Of a DNA stretch of 64,000 nt, positions 34,001-43,168 are shown in pieces. Source of the stretch: Plutella xylostella (lineage: Eukaryota > Arthropoda > Insecta > Lepidoptera > Plutellidae). Made by a program: the position numbers and the translations under genes. The notes under the pieces are model-generated. The model was not told the DNA's origin and searched no databases. It saw nothing but the letters and a program-made list of their open reading frames with translations. The stretch spans positions 10,891,001 through 10,955,000 of the forward strand of contig NC_064001.1 in the NCBI RefSeq assembly GCF_932276165.1, in the 5' to 3' direction. The stretch's first letter is position 1; the number at the start of each line of letters is the position of its first letter.

Positions 34001-37000
34001 TTTATTAATAACAAGATTAAAGACTCGGCTAACAAATCTAAGGCCATTTGGAATATAATTAATAACGAAACGGGGAAGAATCGAACACGCGAGACTAATT
34101 TATCTTTAAAGGTAGGCAATGACATAATAACATCAAATGACGAGGTGGCGAGAGTCTTTGAAGAGTTTTTTACGAACATTCCTTTAGAGACTACTTGCAA
34201 CCTAGATTCTTCAGCTACATTAGCTGAAACCCTGGCGAAGGAGAACGCACCTTCAACCGATAAGGAATTTAAATTCAGATATATTAATACATTAACTATT
34301 ATAAAAACATTTAAGTCCTTAAATATGAAGAAAACTGAAGACTTGTGGGGAATGTCAGTTAAATTTGTTCTTTCTATTATTAATAAAATCGCCCCAATTT
34401 TGGCTAACATTTTTAATAAATGTATCGCTGAAGGTGTGTTCCCAGATCTTATGAAATTGAGTAAAATTATACCTCTGTTCAAGAGTGGGGATATGGAGGA
34501 CCCTGCAAATTTCAGGCCTGTCTCGGTTCTTCCAGTTTTGAGTAAAATATTTGAGAGGGTCATACTCAATCAGATGCTTTTGCATTTCAATGAAGCTCGA
34601 TTGTTTCATAGCCAACAGTATGGTTTTACAAAAGGCAAATCAACAACCGATGCCGGTACTGCGTTAATTAAGCACATATTTGACGCCTGGGAAGACCATC
34701 ACGATGCTATTGGAGTCTTCTGTGATCTATCGAAGGCGTTTGATTGTGTAGACCATCAGACTTTAATTTCGAAACTGAGATACTATGGAATAGGAGGAAA
34801 GGCTTTAGATTTGATAGCTTCATATTTAGACAAGAGGCAACAAAGGGTCGATATTAACAATACTAAATCACAGGGGGCTCATGTAAAGATAGGCGTCCCT
34901 CAAGGATCTATTCTAGGACCATTTTTATTCCTCATTTATATTAATGACTTGCCTTTTATGGTTGAAAAATTGACTAATATAGTTTTATTTGCTGATGATA
35001 CTTCTTTGCTTTTTAAAGTTAAAAGAAGTGAAAATAATTTTAATGAAATTAATTCTATTCTATCTGACATACACGATTGGTTTACCGTTAATAATCTTCT
35101 ATTGAATTCTAAGAAAACGAAATGTATTAAATTTACACTGCCGAATGTTAGACAATGCGATACTAACATTATTCTAGATGGGAATAAATTGGACCTAGTT
35201 AATGATACTGTCTTTCTTGGGATGACTATAGATTCAAAGTTACAGTGGGGACCTCACATTGAAAAATTGGCTGGAAGGTTGAGCTCCGCAGCTTTTGCTG
35301 TACGGAAAATTAGACAACTGACCGACGTTGAAACCGCCAGATTAGTTTACTTTAGTTATTTCCACAGCTTATTGTCGTATGGCATTTTGCTTTGGGGTAG
35401 AGCCGCTGATATTGAAACTATATTTGTATTACAGAAAAGAGCCATCCGCTCTATATACAAACTAGGTTCCAGGGATTCATTGAGAGAACTATTTAAAGAA
35501 ATTAACATCCTTACAGTTCCATGTCAGTTCATTTTTTCCAATTTAATGTATGTACGAAAGAATATTTCAACTTTTGATACAATTGGCAGTAATCATGACA
35601 TTAATACTAGGAACAAGCATAAGCTGGCTTTTCCAGCGATGCGTCTGGCGAAAGTTAATAAATCGTTTTTAGGGTACTGTATTAGATTTTATAATAAGCT
35701 TCCAACAGAAGTTGCTCAAATGCCAGAGAATAAGTTTAAGTGTTACATTAAAGAGAAACTCTGTAAAAAAGCTTATTATAAAATTGATGATTACTTAGAG
35801 GACGTTAATGCATGGTTGTGATAAGTAGTTAGCTCTGCTCATATTATTATAATAATCATTATTAAGCTTATAAGTACCTATTGTATACCAACTAGTTTTA
35901 AGTCTTTTTTTTGAAAAGATGGCTCAGGAGTTTCTTGCCTCCGTTCTTCTCCTTAGATAGAAAGAGCCCCCCCTTATCCGAACGGAGAGTAATTTGTAAA
36001 AATTGACGTTCATCAGAAAATTTTATATTTGTACGATGAATAAAAAATTTTGACTTGACTTTGACTTTAACTAATCAGCGAGTCGAATGTGGCTGTTTAA
36101 TCCACAGTGGAATTATGAATCATTATTGTTTATTAAGCGCAAAATTGCGTGGAATTATGAATCATTATTGTTTATTAAGCGCAAAAATTATTCCACTCTG
36201 CATAAAACAGCCAGATTAGAGCCTCCGTAACCTATAATTATGTATAGTGTTTCCAAAGTTTTCAAAAAACTTTCTTAACATTTCTCCCGTATATCGTGGC
36301 AGGGTGTACGTGGGCTCGATCTCGTTCGAGCTGAAGGAGGACACGATCCGGCAGGCGTTCCTGCCGTTCGGGCCGATCAAGTCCATCAACATGTCGTGGG
36401 ACCCGGTCACGCAGAAGCACAAGGGGTTCGCCTTCGTCGAGTACGAGATCCCCGAGGCGGCGCAGCTGTCGCTGGAGCAGATGAACGGTGTCATGCTGGG
36501 CGGACGGTAACTAACACATATTATATCACTAGCTTTTGCCCACGGCTTCGCTCGCGTTGATTTATCACCCAGTCAGTTTAGATTGTTTTCCCAGGACTTC
36601 TTCTCCATTTTCAACCTTATGAGGGTGGAATCATCAAAATCGCCGAGACACGTATACCTATACTATTTCTCAGCCAAAATTCAAAGATCCTAACTTTAAA
36701 ACTGAAGGACTTTCATGCAAACTTCCATCCCCTATTTTACCCCTTTAGGGGTGGAGTTTCTGATAAAAGAGACGCAGTGTGCAGCGGTACAAAAGTCATA
36801 CCAATGTATTTTATACTAGGTGTTGCCCGCGATCTTCGCATTGCACTAAAATGTTTTACTGTGGAAATTCAAGGTTAAAATGTGTTAATCACGCGTGTCA
36901 CCTTCTAACATACCAAATTACAGACGTATATTATACCTAATCAAATGAAAATCCTTTCAAAGGTGTTACGCGAAGATTATGCAACCCTATTTGCAAGCCA

Positions 37001-40000
37001 TTCTTGTATGGTAACGTGTAACATTGTTTGCAGTAACATCAAGGTGGTGGGCCGTCCGTCCAACATGCCGCAGGCGCAGGCCGTCATAGACGAGATCCAG
37101 GAGGAGGCCAAGCTCTACAACCGCATCTACGTGGCCTCCGTGCACCCCGAGCTCACCGAGGACGACATCAAGAAGTACGTACCTACCTCCCCGGCCAGTT
37201 GTTTGCCTTCCGGGGCACCTGCAGGGCGATCACGAAAAACAGAGCTAACGTATAGAATCGAATGCGAGTGCGACTATTGTCAACTTGACAGCACTTTCGA
37301 ACACTTTTTACCATATATACATTACATAATATTATTCTGAGAATGACCTATGGAATGATAGCTGTCAAACTTTCGCAAATCTATAAACCGCCATTTTGTT
37401 GTTGACAGCACTTTCGAATAGTCGCACTCGCATTCGATTCTATACGTTAGCTCTGTTTTTCGTGATCGCCCCACTGGTCTACTCTCTCACTTCGTCTACT
37501 ATCCCACTTCGTCTACTTTCCTACTATGACGACTTCTCTATTTGTCCACTTTATCACTTCGTCCACTTTCCCACTTTTATTACACTCGCGACCAGTGAAA
37601 AAGTTAGAACAGTTATCCTGTGAGAAAAGTATCACTCTGTAGATGACACAAGAAAAACAACATTATAAAACATTCATTTGCCTTTACAATTTTATATTAC
37701 ATTTGATAGTGATGATGTGCAGTAAGGCTGTTTTTAACAGCTTGCGTATTTCGTCACGCACGCGGGATGGCCGCCATTTTCCCGCGTCTCACGAGCATGC
37801 TTATAATTCGTATTATGTCGTATTACGTATGGACGTGATGACATCAAACATAATATTATATTTTAGCCGCGTACCACCCCAACTCGCTGGTTCTGGCAGA
37901 ATTACCAGCGCTGTATATTTTTTTGTACAGCACATGCTGAGTCAGAGCCATTTTACTGACATAATACTCACCACAATTAATGTGATTCTTCATGTCACTG
38001 TTCCTATTGATGTTCTTTTGTATTTGTGATGTGTATTCTTTTAGTAAATAAACGATGTGTCTATGTCTATGATGAATCCCGCATCATATGAACATGTTCC
38101 CCCCGGCAGTGTGTTCGAGGCGTTCGGGCCGGTCTCCTACTGCCAGCTGGCGCGCGGCGGCTCGGCGCAGCGGCACAAGGGCTACGGCTTCATCGAGTAC
38201 GGCACGCTCGGAGCCGCGCTAGAGGTACGTACCACACCGCTGCAATAATGTCCTCCTAGTCGAATTTAACTGTCCGTAGTCGAGCGGGTTTCAGTGATCG
38301 TAACTGATCACTGAGGTTAAGCTACAACTGAAGCGTCCAGAAAAGAACCACTTGAAAACCCATCCAATGGTTGACCGATTTCAAGTGGTTCTTTTCTGGA
38401 CGCTTCCGTGCTTCGGACGGCACGTTAAGCCGTGGATCCCGGTTGCTGCGTCGGCAGCAGTCGTTAAGCCTAGTCAGAGGCCTTCGGGCGGCTTGAAAAC
38501 ATCGGCGCGGGACTAGATTATAGTGCCCAAGTCTTTGAGCAATAAACAGGAGCATTCTCTGTTCCATCACTCTCATAGCCCAATGGGACGGATTGACCGA
38601 CACATGGGAGAGAGCTAGGCGCAGGACCGTTTGATTTACATGCTCATCCGACAGCTTGGATCGATTCACTGTTTCGGACATCAGGTGACCAGCCTTCGAC
38701 AGCTTGGATCGATTCACTGTTTCGGACATCAGGTGATCAGCCTTCGAAGTCCTAACCAAACTTGGAACCACAATTTAGAAACACAAATTGATGGTCCCAC
38801 CCGGGAATCGAAACCGGGACCTCTGGGTTGTGAAGCGAAGCTTCTACGACTAGAACACAGAGGCAGCTTCTACCACTATACCATGTTGCTAAAGTTGTAT
38901 ACTAAGTCGAAACAAACTGCGATGTCCACGAGACTTTTTGCTATGGACAAGTAAAATTCCAAAACTGGTAGGACAAATTTAATATTGATCACTTTGATCA
39001 GCCGAGCAATTATAATCCTAATCCTAACTAATATTATAAAGGCGAAAGTAACTGTGTCTGTCTGTCTGTCTGTTACTCTTTCACGCCAAAACTACTGAAC
39101 GGATTTTAATGAAATTTAGTATACAGATGCTTTAGACCCTGAGAAAGGACATGTTAATCCAGGGTGTCCGCTAACTCCATACCAAATTTCATTAAAATCG
39201 TTTCATCCGTTTTGACATGAAGAAGTAACAAACATACACACATACTCAGAAACTTTCGCATTTATAATATTAGTAAGATAACTTATTCTCGTGTGTAGTT
39301 TAGGTGGAATTAAAAATGTAAATACACATTCCTAACTTACCTAAGTTTTGCATGCTAACCTAATAATAGTTTAAGTAACTTCTTAATGTACCTATGTTTT
39401 TAATGACTGTAAAATGTGTGTGAAAATGGGTTTTATAAATATATTTTGTATTTGTATTTGTGTGTTGCAGGCCATAGCCAGCATGAACCTGTTCGACCTG
39501 GGCGGGCAGTACCTGCGCGTGGGGCGCGCCATCACGCCGCCCGCCGCGCTGGCGCCGTCGCCGCCGCTGGCCGCGCTGCCCGCCGCCGCCGCCGTCGCCG
39601 CCGCCGCCGCCACCGCCAAGATACAGGTGAGAAAGAAAGAAAAAGGCATTTATTTCGTCCAAGACACAAAATATATACATAAAACAGAGTAAAGGATCAC
39701 TTTTATAAAACCTTAGGTTGGTAAATAATATATTATATCATTATACAATAAAGTGTTTATAAATAAATAAATAAAACAAATAAAAAAAATACACTAGGTT
39801 ACAAAGTGTCTCAAACAAAATGGTCACCGTCTCAACATAATGTCACAGAAGCCTGTGACGCTGATTTTCATCAGGTGGCCGCAAGGTACAACCTACATTA
39901 TGCTCGAGATGGTTATTATAGAGCTTCCACTATGTTATTGTGTTTTTGACGTTTCCTTATGTCTGGTAAATAAAGTTGGTTTTCATTTGGAGCCGTCAAA

Positions 40001-41308
40001 GATGTATGGGATTTGGAATGTCTACAAAATAATAATATACTGGACAGAGTTATAGTTAGTTACTGCTTGCTTACGCGAGTGTTAATTTTTATCCTCGAAG
40101 AAACTACTCTAAGCGGAATGATTCAGGCAATGCAATGTCTTAATTAATTTTGACTATTACATTGCATGTGTAAAGATATTCTGAGCACACTACTTTTAGA
40201 ATTTTAGAAATCTGTCCATAAATGGCAAAGTAATTTAATATTTTATCGGGATTGGTTTTAAAACGCCCGCCTCCTGCCAGTGGATAGCGATGACGTCATA
40301 GGGCTAAATCCCCGCGCGATCGCAGTAGTCCTTAAGGTCTGAAATCGCGCGCGGATTCAGTCCTATGACGTCACGCGCTAGCGGCTGACTGGTACTGGCA
40401 AGCGTTTTTTTTACTGCTACAATTAATCGCTGTATCTTCGTAATTTCTTGTCCGATTTGGATATTTCTCTCATCATAAGTCATGTTTTTTTACTGCCATC
40501 GATACTTAACAAAAATCGTGACTGATCATCAATGATTGATTGATTAATACTATACAAATGTTTCACCACAGGCGATGGACGCGGTGGCGAGCAACGCGGT
40601 GGCGCTGCACCTCACGAAGCTGTCTGCGCTGGGCGTGTCCCCCCCCGCGCTGCCCCTCTCCGCGCCCCTCACCGCGTCGCTGACCGCCCCCCTCGCGTCC
40701 CTCCCCGCGTCCCTCGCTCTCCCCGCCGCGCCCCTCGCGCCACTGGCCGCCGTGCTGCCGCCGCCGGGCGTCGTCATCCCGCCCGCCGTCGCGCCCGTCA
40801 CGGTATGCGTTAAACTTTGTACACTATAGCATGAGTCTTTTTTTTAAACCTTATTTATTTATATAGGAGATTGTTCCCAAGAGAGCAAGTATGAGTATTG
40901 TAACGTTTGATTGAAGGATGCGTACGCCTGGTCAAAACAGTTAGTTTTTCCTTGAAAAATTATAAAAGGTCAAATGAAATAAATGGAATGACAGCTGTTA
41001 TAGGGCCTCGGGTTCGATCCACGGCCGGGGCAGATATTAGTTTAAATATAGATATTTGTACTCGCATCTTGGGTGTTCGTATTATGTATCTGCGTAGCGA
41101 TATCAGCTGGTCTACACTCATGTTGCAGGCGGTCCCGGCCGGCCCCGCCCCCGCGCCCGCCCCCGCTCCCCCCGCGCCCGCCCCCGCGCCCCCCTCGCCC
41201 CCCGCCGGCGCCGCGCTGCGCAAGCTGCTGGACGCCGAGCCCGACACGCTGCAGCAGCAGGAGTCGCTGTCCATCTCCGGCCAGTCCGCGCGCCACCTCG
41301 TCATGCAG

Positions 41309-41385
<77 letters not shown>

Positions 41386-42030
41386 GTTTTAGTAATTTTT
41401 GTTCTTTGTGCAAATAAAGTGTATTGAATCCTAATCCTAACTAATATGATAAATGCGAAAGTAACTGTGTCTGTCTGTTACTCTTTCACGCCAAAACTAC
41501 TGAACGGATTTGAATGAAATTTCGTATACACATGGTCTAGACCCTGAGAAAGAACATAGGCTACTTTTTATCCCGGAATTCCCACGGGCAAACTTTTTAG
41601 GGCGAAGCGAAGCTCGCGGAAACAACTGGTTGTACATAAATGATGCCTTAAAGCATTTAGCTACATTGGTCGGTGTGTTCTGTTGCAGCGGCTGATGCGG
41701 CGGCGCGCGTCGCGCACCGTGCTGCTGTGCAACATGGTGTCGCCCGAGGAGGTACGTACAAGACGAGGAGTGTGGGTTACCCTTACGTCACCACGACTCT
41801 ATGGACTAATTTTCATCCCAGTATTTCCATGGTACAACTTTCTAAAGCCCGTTCTAAACTCTACGACAGGTCTTTTCTCGGGTCTCGGCAAAAAATTTAG
41901 TATTATTAAAACTACTGGCGAGACCACCTGTCGAATAGGGTCTCTACACTCTCGTATTCGCTGCGTCTCGTGTAGTTTTGTCGAGAGTCTGAAGCGCGCT
42001 TAAAGCTAAACACTAAGCTCTTGAATAAAT

Positions 42031-42064
<34 letters not shown>

Positions 42065-43168
42065 ATAGCTAGTATTTTAGTATTACTAGGTATAGGGTCA
42101 TATATATTTATTTACTTAGTTTTAGGGTTAGGTATTATTTTTATTGAGGCACTTCACAATCATATTCATCTTTTTTCCGTTTTTGCACACCCGTACTTTT
42201 TATCTTTGTACCTCCTGCAGATTGACTGGCAGAAAATGCTTTTAGCATTAAGTCCACCAGATTGTACATTATTACTATTGTAAATTGTGCAATAAAGTAT
42301 AAATAAATAAATAAGTATTATTGCAGGTGGACTCTGCACTGCACCACGAGATCCAGGAGGAGTGCGGCAAGTGGGGGGCGGTGGCGCGCCTCGTCATCTA
42401 CCACGAGCGGGACGACGACGCGCCCGCCGCCGCCCGGGTCAAGATCTTCGTGCAGTTCGAGGACTCCGCGCGTGAGTGTTCACACTTGTGCCACGTAGGG
42501 GTTGATGACCCCGACTGCTATGCCATAGGACACGGCCGGGGGAGATGTTTGTTGAATTAAACTGTTAGCCCGTCAGATAAGTTGACAGTTTCATTGCCAA
42601 GGGTATGCTTTCGTGCATTCCAAGAGTATTTTGTTTATTGTTGTCGAAATTTTACAGGATAATAATGTAGGAAGATGGATTATACCTACTCGAAAATAAG
42701 ATAACTAACCTCCTGTTTCAAAAATGAAAGTTTTGTTTCATCTTCTCAGCTCAAATAAAAATGTTAGAAGTAGTCCTCCGGTAAACAACAAAGATGCTTG
42801 TAATGTATATTTTGTATTGTATCATTTATTCAGGAATAATGTACGTTGTAAGACTTGTAAGAGATCTTGCCTGTAGGAGATCCCTCTCAGCGAAAAGGCC
42901 GCCTATTGTGCATTTTTTCTAGTTTATAAGAATGTCTTTGTATGGCTGATTTTTGTGGTATTCAATAAAGTAATATTCTATTTTACCGATTTAAAAATGT
43001 ATCTATAATTTATAATTATAATAGAATGAAATATAATGTTGTCTGTGTTTGCTTGCAGAGGCGGGCGCGGCGGCGGCGGCGCTGAACGGGCGCTACTTCG
43101 GCGGCCGCACCGTGCGCGCCTCGCTCTACGACCAGGAGCTGTTCGACCACGGCGACCTCACGCACTGA
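25091..43168 (+). CDS. PUF60: PUF60/half-pint poly(U)-binding splicing factor, 14 coding exons
   Basis: This nuclear RNA-binding protein helps U2AF define 3' splice sites. Exons with consistent phase are: 25091-25099, 26712-26868, 28235-28291, 29572-29681, 32302-32399, 36303-36506, 37034-37174, 38110-38224, 39471-39626, 40572-40802, 41129-41308, 41689-41751, 42327-42471 and 43059-43168. They total 1,776 nt, 591 residues. An Ala/Pro-rich N-terminus leads to KKYAMEQSIK|MVLMKQTLAHQQQQ. RRM1 follows (VYVGSISFEL, KGFAFVEYE), then RRM2 (IYVASVHPEL, KGYGFIEYG), then an Ala/Pro-rich linker. SISGQSARHLVMQ precedes the C-terminal U2AF-homology RRM with its RYFGG loop. Order and length match animal PUF60. 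The first exon (Met-Glu-Leu) fits in phase, but alternative 5' exons are possible. Donors at 32400 and 41309 are weak GTACAC and run straight into tandem repeats. Introns are full of mobile elements. Confidence 0.92.
25412..25890 (-). repeat. Dispersed (GAT)n-tailed retroposon, copy 3
   Basis: Antisense copy in PUF60 intron 1, with CCCATCACATCCCTACTGC near the left and TGATCAGTGACAATCACTGA at the right. Confidence 0.7.
25984..26145 (-). repeat. Dispersed LINE-3'-end/SINE repeat, copy 2
   Basis: Contains ACCAAATTTCATGCTAATCC, GTTCAGTAGTTTTGG, GAAAGAGTAACAGACAGACA and TTCGCATTTATAATG. It lies in PUF60 intron 1. Confidence 0.7.
26869..27300. other. CpG-rich block after PUF60 exon 2
   Basis: Very GC- and CpG-rich DNA with short CCG and CCGTG runs immediately downstream of the exon 2 donor. 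Open frames here look compositional. It could hold an alternative exon or promoter, but nothing is provable. Confidence 0.4.
27661..27685. repeat. (GATA)n microsatellite
   Basis: Six tandem GATA units, followed by a LINE-like 3' tail reading antisense (TTTATTTGATCC...). Confidence 0.8.
28317..28625. repeat. MITE with ATAGCATGAGTCCTATGA ends, containing a second MITE
   Basis: The 18-bp end at 28324-28341 is repeated in perfect inverted form at 28601-28618. The interior is interrupted by another foldback at 28417-28582. A relative sits in the PUF60 3' UTR (43278-43408). It begins ~25 bp after the exon 3 donor. Confidence 0.8.
28417..28582. repeat. Inner foldback MITE
   Basis: The left arm (GCGAGCTAAACT, then GAGTTTTTCATACAT) and the right arm (ATGTATGAAAAACTG, then AGTTTAGCTCGC) are inverted copies. 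It is nested inside the MITE at 28317-28625. Confidence 0.75.
28733..29471 (+). mobile_element. Internally deleted mariner element
   Basis: 28-bp inverted ends with a single mismatch (core GGTGGTCTGAAAAGTTTCC) lie at 28733-28760 and 29444-29471, flanked by TA on both sides. That is the Tc1/mariner target signature. The element is only ~739 bp, compared with ~1.3 kb for a full mariner. It sits in PUF60 intron 3. Confidence 0.9.
28890..29388 (+). pseudogene. Mariner transposase remnant lacking the catalytic core
   Basis: The N-terminal double helix-turn-helix is recognisable: KIEKIEYRAVLKYWFLKG, then FTTVKFWAAEFKRGRKS, DDERSGRRKTV and SARWLPRLLTSDKRRVR. A frame change in the C-run near 28968 separates the first block from the open frame at 28999-29388. 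After AQFRR the sequence jumps to RTKSVFWRRL and stops. The DDD catalytic domain is deleted, so this copy cannot move on its own. Confidence 0.88.
29700..29935 (+). repeat. tRNA-derived SINE, copy 1
   Basis: An A-box-like TGGCGTAGTGG and a B-box GGTTCGATTCC sit ~45 bp apart, followed by the family body (GGGGCAGATATTTGTT, GCTCTGCCTAGC, GGATGGCCGTGTG). It starts only ~18 nt after the donor of PUF60 exon 4. It is not a functional tRNA, because the anticodon arm does not fold. Other copies: 31575-32270 (split), 40997-41110 and 42477-42552. Confidence 0.8.
29937..31330 (+). pseudogene. 5'-truncated jockey-like LINE, interrupted
   Basis: It begins inside the RT domain (LQDDLNRLSSYC, then LGIIQDDKLHYDKH, NLEYASQVWNP and KVQRKFMRHLNFR). 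After an insertion at 30383-30735 it resumes with PLTERRAISDTVYLIKIARG and ends with VRQAISRQFFG and a stop near 31058. The 3' end is an AATAAAT-rich tail at 31297-31330. There is no endonuclease and no full RT, so it is a dead copy in PUF60 intron 4. Confidence 0.85.
30383..30735 (-). repeat. Insertion within the LINE remnant
   Basis: It begins with (TTTA)n, reading as an antisense A-rich retroposon tail, then GTTCCACCAACAGAATAAC and AT-rich sequence. It splits the RT reading frame that resumes at about 30736. Its family is not recognised. Confidence 0.6.
31365..31470 (+). repeat. Dispersed (GAT)n-tailed retroposon, 3' part
   Basis: Contains AAAGGTGGACTAGGCC, CCTTCCTTCATTGGAAGG and GGGGACGTGATGGGTCGTGA. 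A truncated copy in PUF60 intron 4. Confidence 0.7.
31575..32270 (+). repeat. tRNA-derived SINE, copy 2, split by a hAT-like MITE
   Basis: The SINE head (CGAATGGTGTAGTGGTTAGTG, ATCCCGAAGGT) is at 31575-31661. Its body (GCTCTGCCTAG, GGATGGCCGTGTGAG) resumes at 32200-32270, about 30 nt before the acceptor of PUF60 exon 5. The intervening 530 bp is a separate element. Confidence 0.75.
31662..32191. mobile_element. hAT-like MITE filled with GGTCTTG repeats
   Basis: The ends TAGTGTTGCCCAAA and TTTGGGCAACACTA are perfect inverted copies, and the flanks TTTGTATC (31654-31661 and 32192-32199) are an exact 8-bp target duplication, both as in hAT elements. The subterminal arms consist of reiterated TCTTGG/TCTTGC motifs in opposite orientation on the two sides. 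There is no transposase. Confidence 0.85.
32400..33415. repeat. Intronic minisatellite starting at a splice donor, 80-bp higher-order unit
   Basis: Units of 18-20 bp (CACCGCCTACACACTACACA and TCCTACTCATTGCACACCG) fill about 1 kb. The marker TCCTACTCAT recurs at 32551, 32631, 32711, 32791, 32871 and 32951, exactly 80 bp apart, then the array degenerates. It begins within a few bases of the exon 5 donor (GTACAC at 32400). The plus strand has almost no stop codons, so long open frames here are artefacts. Confidence 0.95.
33680..36070 (+). mobile_element. 5'-truncated CR1-group LINE
   Basis: It carries one long intact RT frame (33701-35821), a ~240-bp 3' UTR and a 3' end made of TTGACT/TTGACTT units (36050-36068), as in CR1-group LINEs with short tandem tails. 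The endonuclease and ORF1 are missing. It is inserted in sense orientation in PUF60 intron 5. A target duplication was not identified. Confidence 0.8.
33701..35821 (+). CDS. LINE reverse transcriptase, N-terminally truncated
   Basis: The 706-codon open frame starts in the linker between endonuclease and RT. It has the RT blocks in order: FRPVSVLPVLSKIFER, QQYGFTKGKST, VFCDLSKAFDCVDH, GVPQGSILGPFLFL and IVLFADDTSL, then the thumb (FLGMTIDSKLQWGPH) and the C-terminal region. No RNase H is present, in line with CR1/Rex/Daphne-type elements. The frame is uninterrupted, so insertion is probably recent, although a 5'-truncated copy lacks an endonuclease and cannot move alone. It may belong to the same broad group as the 5' fragment at 49632-52034. 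Confidence 0.88.
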   Translation: MKKLDEKLPKVKVDCNSNEMYTNLFKIIADEFESNFKTKEVLIDNKIKFCDWATDGIRKSRATLYDLYEMKTFILRPDFQSYVKKYSKMYKCVCHCAKTIFINNKIKDSANKSKAIWNIINNETGKNRTRETNLSLKVGNDIITSNDEVARVFEEFFTNIPLETTCNLDSSATLAETLAKENAPSTDKEFKFRYINTLTIIKTFKSLNMKKTEDLWGMSVKFVLSIINKIAPILANIFNKCIAEGVFPDLMKLSKIIPLFKSGDMEDPANFRPVSVLPVLSKIFERVILNQMLLHFNEARLFHSQQYGFTKGKSTTDAGTALIKHIFDAWEDHHDAIGVFCDLSKAFDCVDHQTLISKLRYYGIGGKALDLIASYLDKRQQRVDINNTKSQGAHVKIGVPQGSILGPFLFLIYINDLPFMVEKLTNIVLFADDTSLLFKVKRSENNFNEINSILSDIHDWFTVNNLLLNSKKTKCIKFTLPNVRQCDTNIILDGNKLDLVNDTVFLGMTIDSKLQWGPHIEKLAGRLSSAAFAVRKIRQLTDVETARLVYFSYFHSLLSYGILLWGRAADIETIFVLQKRAIRSIYKLGSRDSLRELFKEINILTVPCQFIFSNLMYVRKNISTFDTIGSNHDINTRNKHKLAFPAMRLAKVNKSFLGYCIRFYNKLPTEVAQMPENKFKCYIKEKLCKKAYYKIDDYLEDVNAWL
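36107..36187. repeat. 42-bp tandem duplication
   Basis: GTGGAATTATGAATCATTAT... starts at 36107 and again at 36149, nearly identical over ~39 bp. It lies ~115 bp upstream of the acceptor of PUF60 exon 6. Confidence 0.85.
36526..36660. repeat. Dispersed LINE-3'-end/SINE repeat, copy 3
   Basis: Begins ACTAGCTTTTGCCCACGGCT and TCGCTCGCG, the usual start of this family; the rest is degenerate. Confidence 0.55.
37224..37471. mobile_element. MITE with perfect 55-bp terminal inverted repeats
   Basis: The first 55 bp, starting GGGCGATCACGAAAAACAGA, occur as an exact inverted copy at the other end. The 248-bp element has a short interior in which GACAGCACTTTCGAA appears twice. I could not settle the target duplication. 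Perfect arms point to recent activity. It sits in PUF60 intron 7, about 50 bp after the donor. Confidence 0.88.
38283..38470. repeat. Two head-to-head pieces of the (GAT)n-tailed retroposon
   Basis: GCGTCCAGAAAAGAACCACT (38333 on) is followed within ~30 bp by its inverted copy AGTGGTTCTTTTCTGGACGC, forming a long hairpin. It is an inverted or rearranged copy in PUF60 intron 8. Confidence 0.75.
38480..38960 (-). repeat. SINE-like repeat with 48-bp tandem duplication
   Basis: Reading antisense, a B-box-like GGTTTCGATTCCCGGGTGGG near 38800 suggests a tRNA-derived head. Its body contains a tandem duplication with period 48 bp (ACAGCTTGGATCGATTCACT at 38651 and 38699). Confidence 0.6.
39023..39282. 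repeat. Dispersed LINE-3'-end/SINE repeat, copy 4
   Basis: Contains CTAATATTATAAAGGCGAAA, GTAACTGTGTCTGTCTGTCT, AAACTACTGAACGG, then CATACCAAATTTCATT and TTTCGCATTTATAATATTAG at the end. It looks like two copies joined in opposite orientation. Confidence 0.75.
40262..40408. repeat. Foldback MITE with GATGACGTCATAGG core
   Basis: The ends CGCCCGCCTCCTGCCAGT and ACTGGTACTGGCAAGCG are inverted relatives. Inside, GATGACGTCATAGGGCT and AGTCCTATGACGTCACG mirror each other. It lies in PUF60 intron 9. Confidence 0.7.
40997..41110 (+). repeat. tRNA-derived SINE, copy 3
   Basis: Contains CGGGTTCGATCC, CGGGGCAGATATTAG and CTTGGGTG, then sequence aligning with the family body up to GATATCAGCTGGTC. It ends ~18 nt before the acceptor of PUF60 exon 11 (41129). 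Confidence 0.7.
41309..41385. repeat. (CA)n microsatellite forming a splice donor
   Basis: The donor of PUF60 exon 11 is GTACACACAC..., so the first intron bases are the start of the CA run of ~75 bp. Confidence 0.95.
41430..41635. repeat. Dispersed LINE-3'-end/SINE repeat, copy 5
   Basis: AATCCTAACTAATATGATAA, then ACTGAACGGATTTGAATG and CCCACGGGCAAACTTTTTAG, ending in AAGCGAAGCTCGCGG. Lies in PUF60 intron 11. Confidence 0.75.
42032..42315 (+). repeat. (TA)n run and LINE 3' UTR remnant
   Basis: A ~30-bp (TA)n run is followed by GATTGACTGGCAGAAAATGC and ends in GTGCAATAAAGTATAAATAA. This AATAAA-(TAAA)n end is typical of LINE 3' UTRs. A related end lies at 42825-42980. It finishes just before the acceptor of exon 13. 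Confidence 0.6.
42477..42552 (+). repeat. tRNA-derived SINE, copy 4 (fragment)
   Basis: GACCCCGACTGCTATGCCAT and CGGCCGGGGGAGATGTTTG match the head of the SINE at 29700. It begins about 5 nt after the donor of PUF60 exon 13. Confidence 0.6.
42825..42980 (+). repeat. LINE 3' UTR remnant
   Basis: GAGATCCCTCTCAGCGAAAAGG, CCGCCTATTGTGC and a terminal CAATAAAGTAATATTC mark a non-LTR 3' end of the type seen at 42105-42315. Confidence 0.55.

Noticed and set aside
40907..41417. Frames ending in poly-(Thr-His) or poly-(Cys-Val)
   Set aside because: They are read-throughs of PUF60 exon 11 into the (CA)n microsatellite at its donor.
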